Origin: Azohydromonas aeria
GTDB lineage: Bacteria; Pseudomonadota; Gammaproteobacteria; Burkholderiales; Burkholderiaceae_C
NCBI RefSeq assembly: GCF_009760915.1
Contig: NZ_VIDQ01000036.1
Coordinates: forward strand, 1-64,000
Length of the DNA stretch: 64,000 nucleotides
Direction of reading: 5' to 3'
A model generated the notes under the pieces. That model did no database searches, had not been told where the DNA came from, and saw nothing but the letters and a program-made list of their open reading frames with translations. Below, piece after piece: positions 17,259 through 26,650 of the stretch (position 1 is the first letter of the stretch; each line of letters starts with the position of its first letter). The position numbers and the translations under genes were made by a program.

Positions 17259-17441
17259 ATGGAGGTGATCTTCTTCACCCGAGGCGCGGACACGCGCTTC
17301 GTCCTACCCGCAACGAGGACCTGTGTCTTCTTCTGCGGAGGGCGGTGGCGCACCGCGGTTCTTCGCTGCGCCGCCACGTACGCGGTCGCCCTCCTCGAGC
17401 ACGGCTGGCAGCGCCAGCCCGTGGAAGTCGTCGAGCGGTAG
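17259..17441 (+). CDS. Small hypothetical protein
   Basis: 60 aa from an ATG with GGGAG upstream, beginning MEVIFFTRGADTRFVLPATR; codon third positions are strongly G/C. A beta-rich start and a helix YAVALLEHGW near the end. No family recognised; may be the first gene of the 17.6-19.9 kb set. The 200 bases that follow (17442-17646) are GC-rich and gene-free. Confidence 0.5.
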   Translation: MEVIFFTRGADTRFVLPATRTCVFFCGGRWRTAVLRCAATYAVALLEHGWQRQPVEVVER

Positions 17442-17646
17442 CCGCGCGCCACACGGATCTGCCGCCAGGGATGGCCGCGGCTCCGCTACCCGGCCGGGCC
17501 ACCAACTTGGCTCGGCTACCGAGCTCGCCGGCGCCTGCGCGCTGACACCCAAGACCGCCGCTGCGGCGCTGCGACAGCGTCGCCGGCGCTGCAGCGGGTT
17601 CGCCGCCCACATGGACGGCGCCGATTCAACCTTGCGAGGTACTCGA

Positions 17647-18009
17647 ATGTCTCAACGTCTCGTGAAGACCCCGTGCGACGGCCAGGCTGTCGTTGTCCAA
17701 CTGGGATGGGACCGGCCGCTCGCCGGCTTCTACTGTGTCGTCGAAGCGGCTGACAACCAGGGCGACGAATACGTCTACAGCAACCTGACCGACGTCGAGC
17801 TGCTGGACTGCCACGGCTTGTCGCCCGACCTGGCCTACTTCGAGGCCGTGCTGCAGCGCCTTGGCATCAGGGTGCCCGCAGCGATGTTCCAGGCCACCCG
17901 GGAAGACGCTGCCAACAACGTCGGCAACCGGGTCGTCTGGTACGACGAGGAGCCGCCGATGGGCGGCGTGCCCGGTGCCGTGGGCTTGATCAGCCGGCCG
18001 CAGAGGTGA
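17647..18009 (+). CDS. Hypothetical plasmid protein
   Basis: 120 aa. MSQRLVKTPCDGQAVVVQLGWDRPLAGFYCVVE resembles small acidic plasmid proteins that start with a beta-sheet domain; the middle (YVYSNLTDVELLDCHGL) and the tail (NRVVWYDEEPP) are well conserved-looking but without catalytic motifs. Three bases after its stop the next gene starts, so they form one operon. The reading frame is open far upstream, but only this ATG fits. Confidence 0.65.
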   Translation: MSQRLVKTPCDGQAVVVQLGWDRPLAGFYCVVEAADNQGDEYVYSNLTDVELLDCHGLSPDLAYFEAVLQRLGIRVPAAMFQATREDAANNVGNRVVWYDEEPPMGGVPGAVGLISRPQR

Positions 18010-18119
18010 ACCATGCCTTCTGTTGAGCTGATCGAGAGCCTGGCTCGCGTGCAGGTGTACCTGAAGGAGATCTGCAAGGCCTTCTTCGATACCCCTCTCG
18101 TGGTCCACGTGCTGGGGCA

Positions 18120-19565
18120 GGTGATGTCCCACGGATAGTTGGAACTTGAGGCGGCGGTTTCCCCGGTGAGTTCGACAGAATCGAGCTTGCCAACCTGAAA
18201 CCATCGAAGAGGAAACCGCCATGAAGGATCGTAAGGCAAAGCCTGCCGTGAAGGTGGCGCACCGCAATGACCGCACGCAGATCAAGCGCGTGCTGGGCGA
18301 GAGCGGGCAGGCGCTGCTGCCGATGCTGGAGCTGATCGAAGGCGCACAAGCCAGCATCGACGAGCTGATGCATGAGACCGCTGTTGCGCTTGTCGAGCAG
18401 CTGCTGGTGCTGTCGGCGCAGGAATTGGCCGGAACCAAGCTGCGCGGCCGAGAAGCAGGGGCAGTGCTGTGGCACGGCAGCCAGCGCGGTGTCGTGGCGT
18501 TGGCTGAGCGGCAGCTTCGCGTGCAGCGGCCGCGGCTGCGCGACAAGAGCGGTCGTGAGGTCAACGTGCCGGCCTACGACCGGCTGCGCGACGACGCCAA
18601 CATTGGCAAGCGTGTACGGGACATCATGGTGGCCGGTGTGTCCACCCGGCGCTACGCCGAGGTGCTGCCGCAAGCCGCTGGCACCGTGGGGGTGTCCAAG
18701 AGCAGCGTGTCACGGCGCTTCGTCGAGGCCAGCGCGGCGCAGTTGGCACAGCTCAACGAGCGCAGCCTGGCACAGCTGCCGGTGCTGGTGATCTACATCG
18801 ACGGCATCTGCGTGGACGGCCACCACGTGATCGCCGCCGTCGGCGTGGACGATGCCGGCGACAAGCACTTGCTGGGCCTGAGTCTTGGGGCTACCGAGAA
18901 CGCGCAGGTGGTCAAGGACCTGCTGCGACGGCTGATCGAGCGCGGCCTCAAAGCCGACGTGTCGTACCTGTTCGTCATTGACGGCTCCAAGGCGCTGCGC
19001 AGCGCGATCGACGAGATGTTCGGCACTCGCGCCAAGGTCCAGCGTTGCCGTACCCACAAACTTCGCAATGTGTTGGAGCGGCTGCCCAAGGTCGAAGCCG
19101 CGCAGACCAAGGCCGTGATGATGGCCGCCTACAAGCTCGAAGCCAAGGATGGCATGGCCAAGTTGCGCAAGCAGGCCCAATGGCTGCAGCGTGAGCATGC
19201 CGATGCGGCCGCTTCGCTGCTGGAAGGTCTGGAGGAGACGTTCACCGTCAACGCCCTGGGCCTGCCGCCGTCGCTCAAGCGTTGCCTGTGCACGACCAAC
19301 ATCATCGAGAATCCCAATGGCATCGTGCGACGCACGAGCCGCCGCGTCACTCGCTATCGTGACGCCGACATGGTGCTGCGCTGGACAGCTGCGGGCTTCC
19401 TGGAAGCGCAGAAGTCATTCCGCAAGATTCAAGGGGTGAAGGACCTCTGGATCCTCAAAGCTGCACTGGATCGAGGTATCGAGCAAGCTCGCGTTGACGA
19501 GCCAATGAAGGCCGCGTAACGTGCCCCGCACCGTCGCCGGTTGCAACTACCGCTGGGACATCGCC
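18120..19565 (+). mobile_element. IS256-family insertion sequence with 8-bp target duplication
   Basis: 1446 bp. Left end GGTGATGTCCCACGGATAGT and right end (other strand) GGCGATGTCCCAGCGGTAGT are imperfect inverted repeats. CTGGGGCA is duplicated at 18112-18119 and 19566-19573, the size expected for this family. One transposase gene fills the element. Intact repeats, transposase and duplication suggest a recent, probably active copy. Confidence 0.9.
18221..19519 (+). CDS. IS256-family (Mutator-type) transposase
   Basis: 432 aa, full family length. Catalytic triad: Asp194 in IYIDGICVDG, Asp254 in FVIDGSKALR, and Glu in TTNIIEN near residue 375; the linker segment VQRCRTHKLRNVLERLP is typical. 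The N-terminal third holds the DNA-binding part (KSSVSRRFVEA helix-turn-helix). ATG follows GAGGAAA. It cuts its own ends and integrates with an 8-bp duplication, as seen here. Confidence 0.92.
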   Translation: MKDRKAKPAVKVAHRNDRTQIKRVLGESGQALLPMLELIEGAQASIDELMHETAVALVEQLLVLSAQELAGTKLRGREAGAVLWHGSQRGVVALAERQLRVQRPRLRDKSGREVNVPAYDRLRDDANIGKRVRDIMVAGVSTRRYAEVLPQAAGTVGVSKSSVSRRFVEASAAQLAQLNERSLAQLPVLVIYIDGICVDGHHVIAAVGVDDAGDKHLLGLSLGATENAQVVKDLLRRLIERGLKADVSYLFVIDGSKALRSAIDEMFGTRAKVQRCRTHKLRNVLERLPKVEAAQTKAVMMAAYKLEAKDGMAKLRKQAQWLQREHADAAASLLEGLEETFTVNALGLPPSLKRCLCTTNIIENPNGIVRRTSRRVTRYRDADMVLRWTAAGFLEAQKSFRKIQGVKDLWILKAALDRGIEQARVDEPMKAA

Positions 19566-19901
19566 CTGGGGCAGCCCGAGGTCGACAAGTTCAAGGCTCT
19601 CATCGAGCAACAAGACGGCTTCGCGGCGTTGGGCTTGGCGCTGTGCCAGGCCGTCAGCCTCAACCTCGAGTGCGAAGGCTTTGATCCGACGATCTACCTC
19701 AAGCTGCTCGACGCGATGGACGGCTATCTGACCGCGCGGCGCAGCTCGCCGTCGGCGACCACGGAACTGGAGCGGCTTGCGCTCTTGAGCCGTTCGCTCG
19801 ACCTGCTCGTTGACGTCTCGGAAGTGCTGCTGTACAGCGAGAGGGCTCGCCAGCTCGTCTGCGGTCGAGCCGCGTAGTCCCCGACATCGCTAACCCACCA
19901 T

Positions 19902-19937
19902 GCATGCCTCGGTCCTCACGGGCCGAGGCATGCCTTT
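19902..19937 (+). terminator. Rho-independent terminator
   Basis: GCATGCCTCGG, eight-base loop, CCGAGGCATGC then CTTTTT: an 11-bp stem with a T-run, 25 bases after the stop of the interrupted gene. It closes the plus-strand unit and faces the convergent membrane protein gene. Confidence 0.85.
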
Positions 19938-19959
19938 TTGGAGGTTCAAAGCACGCCGC

Positions 19960-20385
19960 TCAGCCCGGCCCAGGTGGCGCTGTCGGGTTCGCCGGCTCCG
20001 CGTGGGCGTCCCTGGCCTGCGCGGCCGCTTCGATGGCCGCAACGACCGCATCCGCCATGTCCTGCGCTGCCTCGCTGCGCGGCTGTCGATAGGAGCCGAG
20101 GCCTTGCGCTGCGCACTGGATGCGATCGAGGGCTGCTTCAGCCCCGATGTCGGAGCCGTGGAGCAGCACCCGCGCACCCCAGACCGACAGCAGCGCCCCG
20201 GCCGCAGTCAGTCCGTGCACCAGCGCGTGATGGATCAAGCCGCCGTCCTCGTAGAACGCCGGCGCCACTGTCACCGACAGCGCAACGCAGCCTATGCCGG
20301 TGAGCAGCTTCACCATCGCGCGGTAGCGACTGGCCAGGCCAGTGGCGGTCGAAGGCCGTTCAAGGTAGTCGACGGTTTCAGCCAT
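19960..20385 (-). CDS. Small membrane protein
   Basis: 141 aa. Two hydrophobic segments (MVKLLTGIGCVALSVTVAP, about residues 24-44, and LVHGLTAAGALLSVWGARVLL, about 55-75) bracket a short exposed loop; the C-terminal half is soluble and alanine-rich. Located 34 bases downstream of the helicase gene, probably co-transcribed. Unknown role. Confidence 0.65.
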   Translation of the reverse strand: MAETVDYLERPSTATGLASRYRAMVKLLTGIGCVALSVTVAPAFYEDGGLIHHALVHGLTAAGALLSVWGARVLLHGSDIGAEAALDRIQCAAQGLGSYRQPRSEAAQDMADAVVAAIEAAAQARDAHAEPANPTAPPGPG

Positions 20386-20419
20386 CCATGCGCTCCTGTA
20401 GGACGTGGTCCGGCTGCCT

Positions 20420-21889
20420 TCAAGCCGGCAGCAGCCTGCGGTGCTCCAACCAGCGGGCGAACTCCTCTGGCAACCGGACCGCGGCGCGTGCCCGCGTCAA
20501 TCCGACATAGAGCAGGTGGACTTCCTCGGTCTCGACTTCCCCGAGCTCCAGCTCCCTGCCCTCCTCGAAGAACGGCATGTAGTCGTCTGCCAGCCAGACC
20601 TGCTCGAACTCCAGACCCTTCGTCTTGTGCGTCGTACCGATGAAGATGCCGTCGAACTGGCCCCAGGCGCTCTTGTGCATCTTCACGTGGCGCGCCGTGA
20701 TCTCGTCGATGAGCACCGGGATACGGCCGCCATACCGTTCGACGGCGCGCACGAGCTGTTTGAGCTCTGCGTCCTCGGCATCCAGCGCCAGCTCGGACAG
20801 CTCTGCGAAGGTCGTGAAGCTCCTGAGATAAGGATCGCGGACCATTGCCCGCTCACCCATCCAGAGGTGGTAGGCGTCGAGGATATTCTCCAGCCTGTAG
20901 CCCTCGGTGCCACCGATGAAGTGGTAGCTGCAGTCGAGGTCGAGGAAGTTCACGGCCTCTTCGAATGCCATGGCGTTCGTGCGCGTGATGATGGCGAATG
21001 GCCTGGTGACGTCGACGTCGAGCCTGGTCTTGCGAGGCTCGCCGGCGCCCACGATAGGGTGCACGAACTCCGCCTTGAAATTGCTCAGTAGCGCGTTGGC
21101 CATGTGCGCGATGCCTTCCCCGAAGCGCCAGCTGCTCATCAACGGCAACCGCTCGTCGGCGTCGAGCAGGCGAAGTGCGTTGACGCTGCCGCGGTAGCCG
21201 TTGATGGACTGCGCCTCGTCGCCAACCATCACGATGGTGGCGTCCTGGCGCGTCACGACGTCGAACGTGCAATGGTTGAGGTCCTGCGCCTCGTCGACGA
21301 GCACCACACCGAACTCCCGCAGCAGCGGCTGCTGCAGCTGGTAGAGCTTGAGATACCCGTCATGAGGCAGCCGGATCTCTGGCTCGTGGGGATCCACCAT
21401 GTGCTCCCAGAGCAGCTGCGCCAGCTGCAACAGCACGCGGGGCTCGCCCAGCCTGGCCACGATGTGATTGGGCAGGTGGTCCATTCCCAGCTGCTCGTCG
21501 AGCGATCCGCACCAGGCCTGGATGGCCGCCAGTGCCGCATTGGCTGCCAGAGGGCTGCAGCCCAGTACACGCGCTACCGTGGATGGATACGTCTTCCCCA
21601 CTCGCTGCTCGACACGGCTGCCGAACAGCGCGCGCGCGACCTTGTAGGCCAAGGCATGCGAGGTCCGGCAGACGACGTTGGACGGCATCCTGGCCGCGGC
21701 CTCGAGCTGGATCGCCTTGTTGTACGCCAGGCACAGCATCCGCTGCCGCGGGCGAGCAAGCGCATAGGCCTGCAGCGTCGTGGATTTGCCGGTGCCGGCG
21801 CCGGCCTGCACTACCAGGCGGCGCGCCGTGGAGGAGACGATGCGCCGCGCGTGCGCACTCAGTTGAATCAGCGCTGGGTACGCAAGCAT
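20420..21889 (-). CDS. UvrD-like superfamily 1 DNA helicase
   Basis: 489 aa with all SF1A motifs in order: Q-like start, Walker A GAGTGKST, motif Ia, Walker B VLVDEAQDLN, motif III VGDEAQSINGYRGS, IV, V TTHKTKGLEFEQVWL and VI LLYVGLTRARAAV. It lacks the large 1B/2B insertions of UvrD and is nearer the short FBH1-like helicases. ATP-driven 3'-5' unwinding or stripping of recombinase from DNA is expected. A 38-bp motif lies 64 bases upstream of the start and is shared with the gene at 44371. Confidence 0.85.
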   Translation of the reverse strand: MLAYPALIQLSAHARRIVSSTARRLVVQAGAGTGKSTTLQAYALARPRQRMLCLAYNKAIQLEAAARMPSNVVCRTSHALAYKVARALFGSRVEQRVGKTYPSTVARVLGCSPLAANAALAAIQAWCGSLDEQLGMDHLPNHIVARLGEPRVLLQLAQLLWEHMVDPHEPEIRLPHDGYLKLYQLQQPLLREFGVVLVDEAQDLNHCTFDVVTRQDATIVMVGDEAQSINGYRGSVNALRLLDADERLPLMSSWRFGEGIAHMANALLSNFKAEFVHPIVGAGEPRKTRLDVDVTRPFAIITRTNAMAFEEAVNFLDLDCSYHFIGGTEGYRLENILDAYHLWMGERAMVRDPYLRSFTTFAELSELALDAEDAELKQLVRAVERYGGRIPVLIDEITARHVKMHKSAWGQFDGIFIGTTHKTKGLEFEQVWLADDYMPFFEEGRELELGEVETEEVHLLYVGLTRARAAVRLPEEFARWLEHRRLLPA

Positions 21890-21952
21890 GCGCGGGCACG
21901 AGAGTAGGCGGCCATGCGCCGATGTTGCCGATGCCCCCGCCTAGGGCCAAGG

Positions 21953-21990
21953 CGAAATCACGCCGAAAGTGGCCGACTTGAGGCGAGGTC
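21953..21990 (-). promoter_or_regulatory. Shared 38-bp upstream motif, copy A
   Basis: GAAATCACGCCG, five bases, GGCCGACTTG and then AGGCGAGGTCC (plus-strand reading). The same blocks with the same spacing occur at 44432-44469, also about 60 bases upstream of a minus-strand gene. Probably a promoter or operator shared by two distant genes. Confidence 0.55.
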
Positions 21991-22060
21991 CAGAAGCCGG
22001 CGGCCTTCGCGGCCCTGCGTGCCCGGCTCGGCCGCGAGGGCCGCGGCAGGCACGCCCGCT

Positions 22061-22876
22061 TCAGGGCTGCGGCAGCCTGGCCTTGGGATCAAGTACCGCC
22101 ATCACCGTTTCCAGGTTGCGGCCCACCAGGGGATCGACTGCGAACGGAGGCTTGTCGCCTTGGAGCACGGTTCGCACGGTGAACCGATGCCGCTGCCCGT
22201 CCAGAGCCACGGTCACGAAGCTGCCGGCCTCCTGCTCGCCACGCTCGTACCGATCCTTGCCGGCTGCGAACAGTCGGGTGGGCGCCTTGCCGTTGCCGAA
22301 GAGCGCCGGCGTGACACCGCTGCCCATCATGTAGGAGCCGAAGGTCGGTGAAATCCAGCCGTTCATGATGCCCACGGCCCCTGCGACGACCCGCAGCACG
22401 TCGACGCCCCGGTTCTCAGCGCGGCCGTCGGTCTGCTGCCCGCCTGGCTGCTGCGCGGCCGCGCTGATCTCGGCCAGCAATACCCGGCGCGCGTTGAATT
22501 TGGACGTGTAGACGTAGAAGCCGCTGTCGAGCTCGACCGTGATGGCGTTGGCCGGCGCCGCGCCGGCGTCCGCGACCTGCAACCCCTGCTTGCGCGCCAG
22601 CTCGGCCAGCGTGGCGTCCACGCGCGCGAAAGCCTCCTCCGGTGGCATCCCGCTGCCAAACACGCGGCGGGCCTTGAGCACCAGGGGCCGTCCAGGGTGC
22701 GCCGCCAATGCGGCGCGTGCGGCTTCCGAGCCCTCGATGAAGACTTCAATGTCCGATGCGGCCGGGGTCGAGGCGGACGGCGTCTGGGCTGGGACCGGCT
22801 CGGCGCCGGGGTTGGCTTGGGCGCCGGCGGCCAGCGCCAGCGCCAGGGCTGCAGTGAGGTGGCTGGTGCGCAGCAT
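22061..22876 (-). CDS. Exported hypothetical protein at the end of the PRTRC operon
   Basis: 271 aa from the ATG at 22876 (AGGA eight bases upstream, 11 bases after the ThiF stop). Residues 1-20 (MLRTSHLTAALALALAAGAQA) are a signal peptide. The mature part has an internal pattern ITVELDSGFYVYTSKFNARR and a hydrophobic stretch VLRVVAGAVGIMNGW followed by SPTFGSYMMG. No family recognised; a periplasmic or outer-membrane-linked plasmid protein is likely. A GC-rich 13-bp inverted repeat (22001-22041) lies after its stop on the minus strand. Confidence 0.6.
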   Translation of the reverse strand: MLRTSHLTAALALALAAGAQANPGAEPVPAQTPSASTPAASDIEVFIEGSEAARAALAAHPGRPLVLKARRVFGSGMPPEEAFARVDATLAELARKQGLQVADAGAAPANAITVELDSGFYVYTSKFNARRVLLAEISAAAQQPGGQQTDGRAENRGVDVLRVVAGAVGIMNGWISPTFGSYMMGSGVTPALFGNGKAPTRLFAAGKDRYERGEQEAGSFVTVALDGQRHRFTVRTVLQGDKPPFAVDPLVGRNLETVMAVLDPKARLPQP

Positions 22877-22887
22877 GGACATTCCTT

Positions 22888-23736
22888 TCAAGCATCGGCC
22901 GGCGTGGCGGCTGGTTGGTTCATGGGCTCGCATTGGGCGGCCTCACTGTCTGCTGCATCGGGGACAAAGCCATACCTTGCCCACACCGCCGCATCAACAT
23001 CTACCGGCCCACACCGCTTGCTCTCAAGATTCATGACAACCCCGTGGTGGCGCAGGCGCCCTTGCGAGAAAAGCTCGTAGAGCAACTGCGCCCCCATCCT
23101 GACCACCACGTCGTTGATGAACAGCCCCTGGCTGGCCAGCGACATGCGAACGGAGCACGAAGGGGTGTTGTCGTCCGGGATGGAGGGGTCCAGCAGTTCC
23201 GGGAATAGCTCGGTGATGCACGGCAGCCGCAGGCCGCCCGCGCAGCGCTTCTTTGTGCGGGGTTCGCCCAGGAGCACTTGCGCCGTGGCCTCCTTGTTGC
23301 CAAGGTCCAGCCAGTAGGCCGGGGCGTTGTCCGCTCCGAGCAGGGCTTCATGGAGGGCACGGCGCGCGGCGCGCGTATCGACACACGACACCACCACGTC
23401 AGGGTCGATGCTCACGCCGGCCTCCTTGCGGTCCTCGTAGCGGGCAGGCACGGCCTCCCAATCGAATCCGTAGAACAGGTTGAGCCGGTGGACCGTGACG
23501 ACGGACTTGTACTGCCCGAGGTCGGCGCGGCTGTAGAGCTGGCGCCCCACGTTCGCCTCGGACACGCGGCCAGCGTCGAATGCCATGACGTGCAGGCCGC
23601 CCGGGTGGCCCAGGGCGCGCATCGCAATGTCCAGACGCGCCAGGCACGCGGCCATCTGTGCGCCGTTGCCGCCCACCCCGACGAGGTGGACCATGACGCG
23701 CTTCTCAAGCAGGGCCGGGTCGATGCGGTGTTCCAT
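22888..23736 (-). CDS. PRTRC system ThiF-family protein
   Basis: 282 aa from ATG 23736 (GGAGCG five bases before). It has the E1/ThiF adenylation fold: HLVGVGGNGAQM (nucleotide loop), then AFDAGRVSEANVGRQLYS (Asp and the N..RQ pair), a Lys in QYKSVV and VSCVDTRAARR. A cysteine in NTPSCSV occupies the place of the catalytic thiol. It is one of the defining members of the PRTRC cassette; the substrate it adenylates is not known. Next to genes for proteins B and F. Confidence 0.85.
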   Translation of the reverse strand: MEHRIDPALLEKRVMVHLVGVGGNGAQMAACLARLDIAMRALGHPGGLHVMAFDAGRVSEANVGRQLYSRADLGQYKSVVTVHRLNLFYGFDWEAVPARYEDRKEAGVSIDPDVVVSCVDTRAARRALHEALLGADNAPAYWLDLGNKEATAQVLLGEPRTKKRCAGGLRLPCITELFPELLDPSIPDDNTPSCSVRMSLASQGLFINDVVVRMGAQLLYELFSQGRLRHHGVVMNLESKRCGPVDVDAAVWARYGFVPDAADSEAAQCEPMNQPAATPADA

Positions 23737-23823
23737 GCGGACGCTCCAGTGCTCCTTGTGATGGGAACCGTTTCCTGCGGGCTGCCGCTGCCTCAAGTCC
23801 CGGGCAAGCTGCGCGCTGCAGCC

Positions 23824-24558
23824 CTACACGGCGGCTATCTGCTTTGCCAGGGTGGTGTTCAGCGTCTTCAGCACCGCTTGCGGGAACTTGCTGAATTTCC
23901 CGTCAAGCATGTCGCGCCAGAACGCATAGGTTCCGCCCGGGTACTTCAGCAGATTGCCCGCCGCGTTCGTGTGGGTGAAGAAGGAGCCGAAGAAGCAGCG
24001 GTTCCACGCCTCGATCTGCTCAACCGGATTGCCGCTCGGCACCGTGACGTTGCCGATGCAGATCTGCCCGCCCTGCCAGACGTTGAGGTACGGTGCCTGA
24101 AACAGGGCCGTCTGAGGCGTGGGCCGGTCGTCGCCGCGCACGGCCCACACGTACCATCCCTTGTTGCCGTTGACGCAGAACACCAGTCCCGGATGCGGGA
24201 CGACCTCTCCCCGCTCCGGCGCGCCCACCGCTTCGTTTCGGATGGCGATGTGCCGCGCTGCCGGCGGCGCCCACCAGGCCACCACGTCGCCGGACCAGTA
24301 GAGCAGTTCGGGCGGCATGAACCCGCCTTTGCGCGGCTGGCGCGATAGCTCCCGCACCAGCTGGGTTGAGGCCTGCACCGACAGCGCATGTCCCGACAGG
24401 ATGATCGGGCCATCTTCGCCCGACATGACCCGATGCACCGTGACATGGCACTGGCCCGTGTTGCCATAGCGGTCCTTGCGCTCGTAGACGAGAAGGGCCT
24501 TGCGCAACTGCACGGCGCCCTCTCGTTCCTCGTGGATGGTGAATGCCGGCTGGGCCAT
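23824..24558 (-). CDS. PRTRC system protein B
   Basis: 244 aa. Sequence features match the PRTRC B family: AVQLRKALLVYERKDRYG start, LVRELSRQPRKGGFMPPELLY, a WWAPPAARHIAI segment, and the Trp/Phe-rich core CIGNVTVPSGN...WNRCFFGSFFTHTNA. No enzymatic motif is known. It sits between F and ThiF in the usual order, 10 bases after F. In other cassettes protein A accompanies B and F; it is not here. Confidence 0.85.
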   Translation of the reverse strand: MAQPAFTIHEEREGAVQLRKALLVYERKDRYGNTGQCHVTVHRVMSGEDGPIILSGHALSVQASTQLVRELSRQPRKGGFMPPELLYWSGDVVAWWAPPAARHIAIRNEAVGAPERGEVVPHPGLVFCVNGNKGWYVWAVRGDDRPTPQTALFQAPYLNVWQGGQICIGNVTVPSGNPVEQIEAWNRCFFGSFFTHTNAAGNLLKYPGGTYAFWRDMLDGKFSKFPQAVLKTLNTTLAKQIAAV

Positions 24559-24568
24559 GGCTAATGCT

Positions 24569-25633
24569 TCAAGAGTTGTCTGCCTGCAGCCAGTCTCCGT
24601 CCGATAGAAGCCCGATCAACCTGTCGAGCAGCCGGATGCACTCGAAGTGATGCTTCATGGCGCTGCCCCACTGGTGCAGCGAGGCGCAGATGTCCAAGTC
24701 GAGCGGATGAAGCCCGATGGTGTCCCGGGATTCGCTCTCGGAGGCGTAGTTGCAATAGTCGTCGTAGAGCCGCATGCTGAGGTCGTCCTCGTTCCATGCC
24801 AGCAGCGCGGCGTGCCCTGTGAACCAGCCGTCCTCCTGCGCGTCGAAGTCGGCCGTTGCGCGCGCCGCCAGGAGCCGCGCCCGCGCGGTCTTGAGGGCCA
24901 ACACGTTGTCGATCACGTCGCGCTCGCGTGGCGGCAGCGCGCCCCGCTTCAGCCGGCGCAACTGATGCACCTTCAGGTTCGGGCGCTTGGAAGCAAAGTC
25001 CGTGGCCCAATTGGGAAAGGCCGCGTCGAGCTTGGCCCGGGTGATCATTTCCTCGGCCAGGTCGCGCCGCTCCTCGTCGGTTTCGCAGTTCGCCATGGCT
25101 TCCGACTCGTCGTCCTCGCCGTGCCAGTAGAACTCCCGGCAGACCTCCAGCGCGTCCCTGGGCGTGAAGATGGGCATCACATCGCTGTTCTCGTCGAACG
25201 CCGTGAGCACCGTTGCACCCAGGCCCTCGTGGACATTCTCCAGCGCCTGCAGCGCGTGGCCGATAGGCCAAAGCCCGCAGGTGGCGAACCAGCGGATTTC
25301 CGCTTCCGGCGCCATCTCTTGCTCCGCGTACCCGAAAGACCTGTCCGTTTCCGTCAAGGACCGCAGCACGAGCACGAAGGACAAATCCAGGCAGTGCAGT
25401 TCGCCAAGATGCTCGTGGAGCCAAGCCTGCAAAGCGGCCTCGCAGACCTTGAGCATGCTGCGCCGCCCGGCCTTCACCGCAGCCGCATCGATGGCGCCAC
25501 CGTCAAGCAGGCCGCGTGCAAGGCGCGCCTGGAGGCGGCGGCTGGCCAGCGGCTCGATGGTCTCCGGTATGGACGGGTCCAGGCGGGGCAGGCTCAAGGG
25601 CATGCCTACGGTAGTGGGGGGAGCGATTGCCAT
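24569..25633 (-). CDS. PRTRC system protein F
   Basis: 354 aa (or 344 from an ATG at 25603, which would follow the previous stop). LSLPRLDPSIPETIEPLASRRLQARLARGLLD and the long helical body with many acidic residues (DESEAMANCETDEERRDLAEEM) fit the PRTRC F family. No motif indicates a catalytic role. Overlaps the small ORF before it. Confidence 0.8.
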   Translation of the reverse strand: MAIAPPTTVGMPLSLPRLDPSIPETIEPLASRRLQARLARGLLDGGAIDAAAVKAGRRSMLKVCEAALQAWLHEHLGELHCLDLSFVLVLRSLTETDRSFGYAEQEMAPEAEIRWFATCGLWPIGHALQALENVHEGLGATVLTAFDENSDVMPIFTPRDALEVCREFYWHGEDDESEAMANCETDEERRDLAEEMITRAKLDAAFPNWATDFASKRPNLKVHQLRRLKRGALPPRERDVIDNVLALKTARARLLAARATADFDAQEDGWFTGHAALLAWNEDDLSMRLYDDYCNYASESESRDTIGLHPLDLDICASLHQWGSAMKHHFECIRLLDRLIGLLSDGDWLQADNS

Positions 25634-25875
25634 GGTGGAAGGTGCCTGTCATCACGCCGGGTGCGCGCGGCGCCCAGGAACAGCGCGTCGGTGCAAAGCT
25701 CGTTGTAGGCCGTGGCGTGGCGCCGCACTGCCCTGGACGACATTGCCTTGACCATCTGCGCGGCGGGCCCGTCCGTGCCCTCGGCCAGGGCCTGGTTAAC
25801 CGCGTTGCTGAACGCCTCGACTTCTTCAGCCCTTTGTTTCGACTGCGCGGCGGAAGGTGATTTCCTGGACGCCAT
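25606..25875 (-). CDS. Small hypothetical protein inside the PRTRC operon
   Basis: 89 aa from ATG 25875 with GGGGAG before it; it overlaps the end of the protein C gene by 50 bases and the start of F by 28. MASRKSPSAAQSKQRAEEVEAFSNAVNQALAEG is a charged helix. Unknown; not one of the named PRTRC proteins I know. Confidence 0.5.
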   Translation of the reverse strand: MASRKSPSAAQSKQRAEEVEAFSNAVNQALAEGTDGPAAQMVKAMSSRAVRRHATAYNELCTDALFLGAARTRRDDRHLPPWQSLPPLP

Positions 25876-26043
25876 CACTGATCTCCCCGTACACGATCTC
25901 GGCACTTGCCAACTCAGAGATTTCCTCCGCGTGCATGTCTCTCACGCCCTTGGCGTCCAAGCCGGGAAAGTCGGCCAACTGGACCCCGTTGTAGAAGAAC
26001 CGCCGCTGGATCGGCTTGACTTCGATAGCCATTGCGTTTCCCT

Positions 26044-26047
<4 letters not shown>
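25826..26047 (-). CDS. PRTRC system protein C
   Basis: 73 aa, the standard size. EVKPIQRRFFYNGVQLADFPG followed by the conserved KGVRDMHAEEISELASAEI and a beta-strand end (VQEITFRRAVETKG) matches PRTRC C, a small protein of unknown function. Its ATG overlaps the stop of protein E by four bases, so the two are coupled. Confidence 0.85.
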
Positions 26048-26556
<509 letters not shown>

Positions 26557-26650
26557 TTGCGAATCTCCTTTGGCCGTGGTGTGCCCGTGGATTGATCGTA
26601 TGGGGCACCCCGGGCTTGTCCAGTCCGCGCAGCAGCGCGGACCTCACTGC

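Larger units (their letters stand above)
18013..19877 (+). pseudogene. Hypothetical gene interrupted by an IS256-family element
   Basis: The gene starts at ATG 18013 (MPSVELIESLARVQVYLKEIC) and is cut at 18119. After the IS and the second copy of the 8-bp duplication it resumes at 19574 in the same frame (GQPEVDKFKALIEQQDGF...) and ends at 19877. Precise removal gives an uninterrupted protein of about 136 aa, helical, with no recognised family. The downstream half could be translated alone from a GTG at 19521 that lies inside the IS end. Confidence 0.8.
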
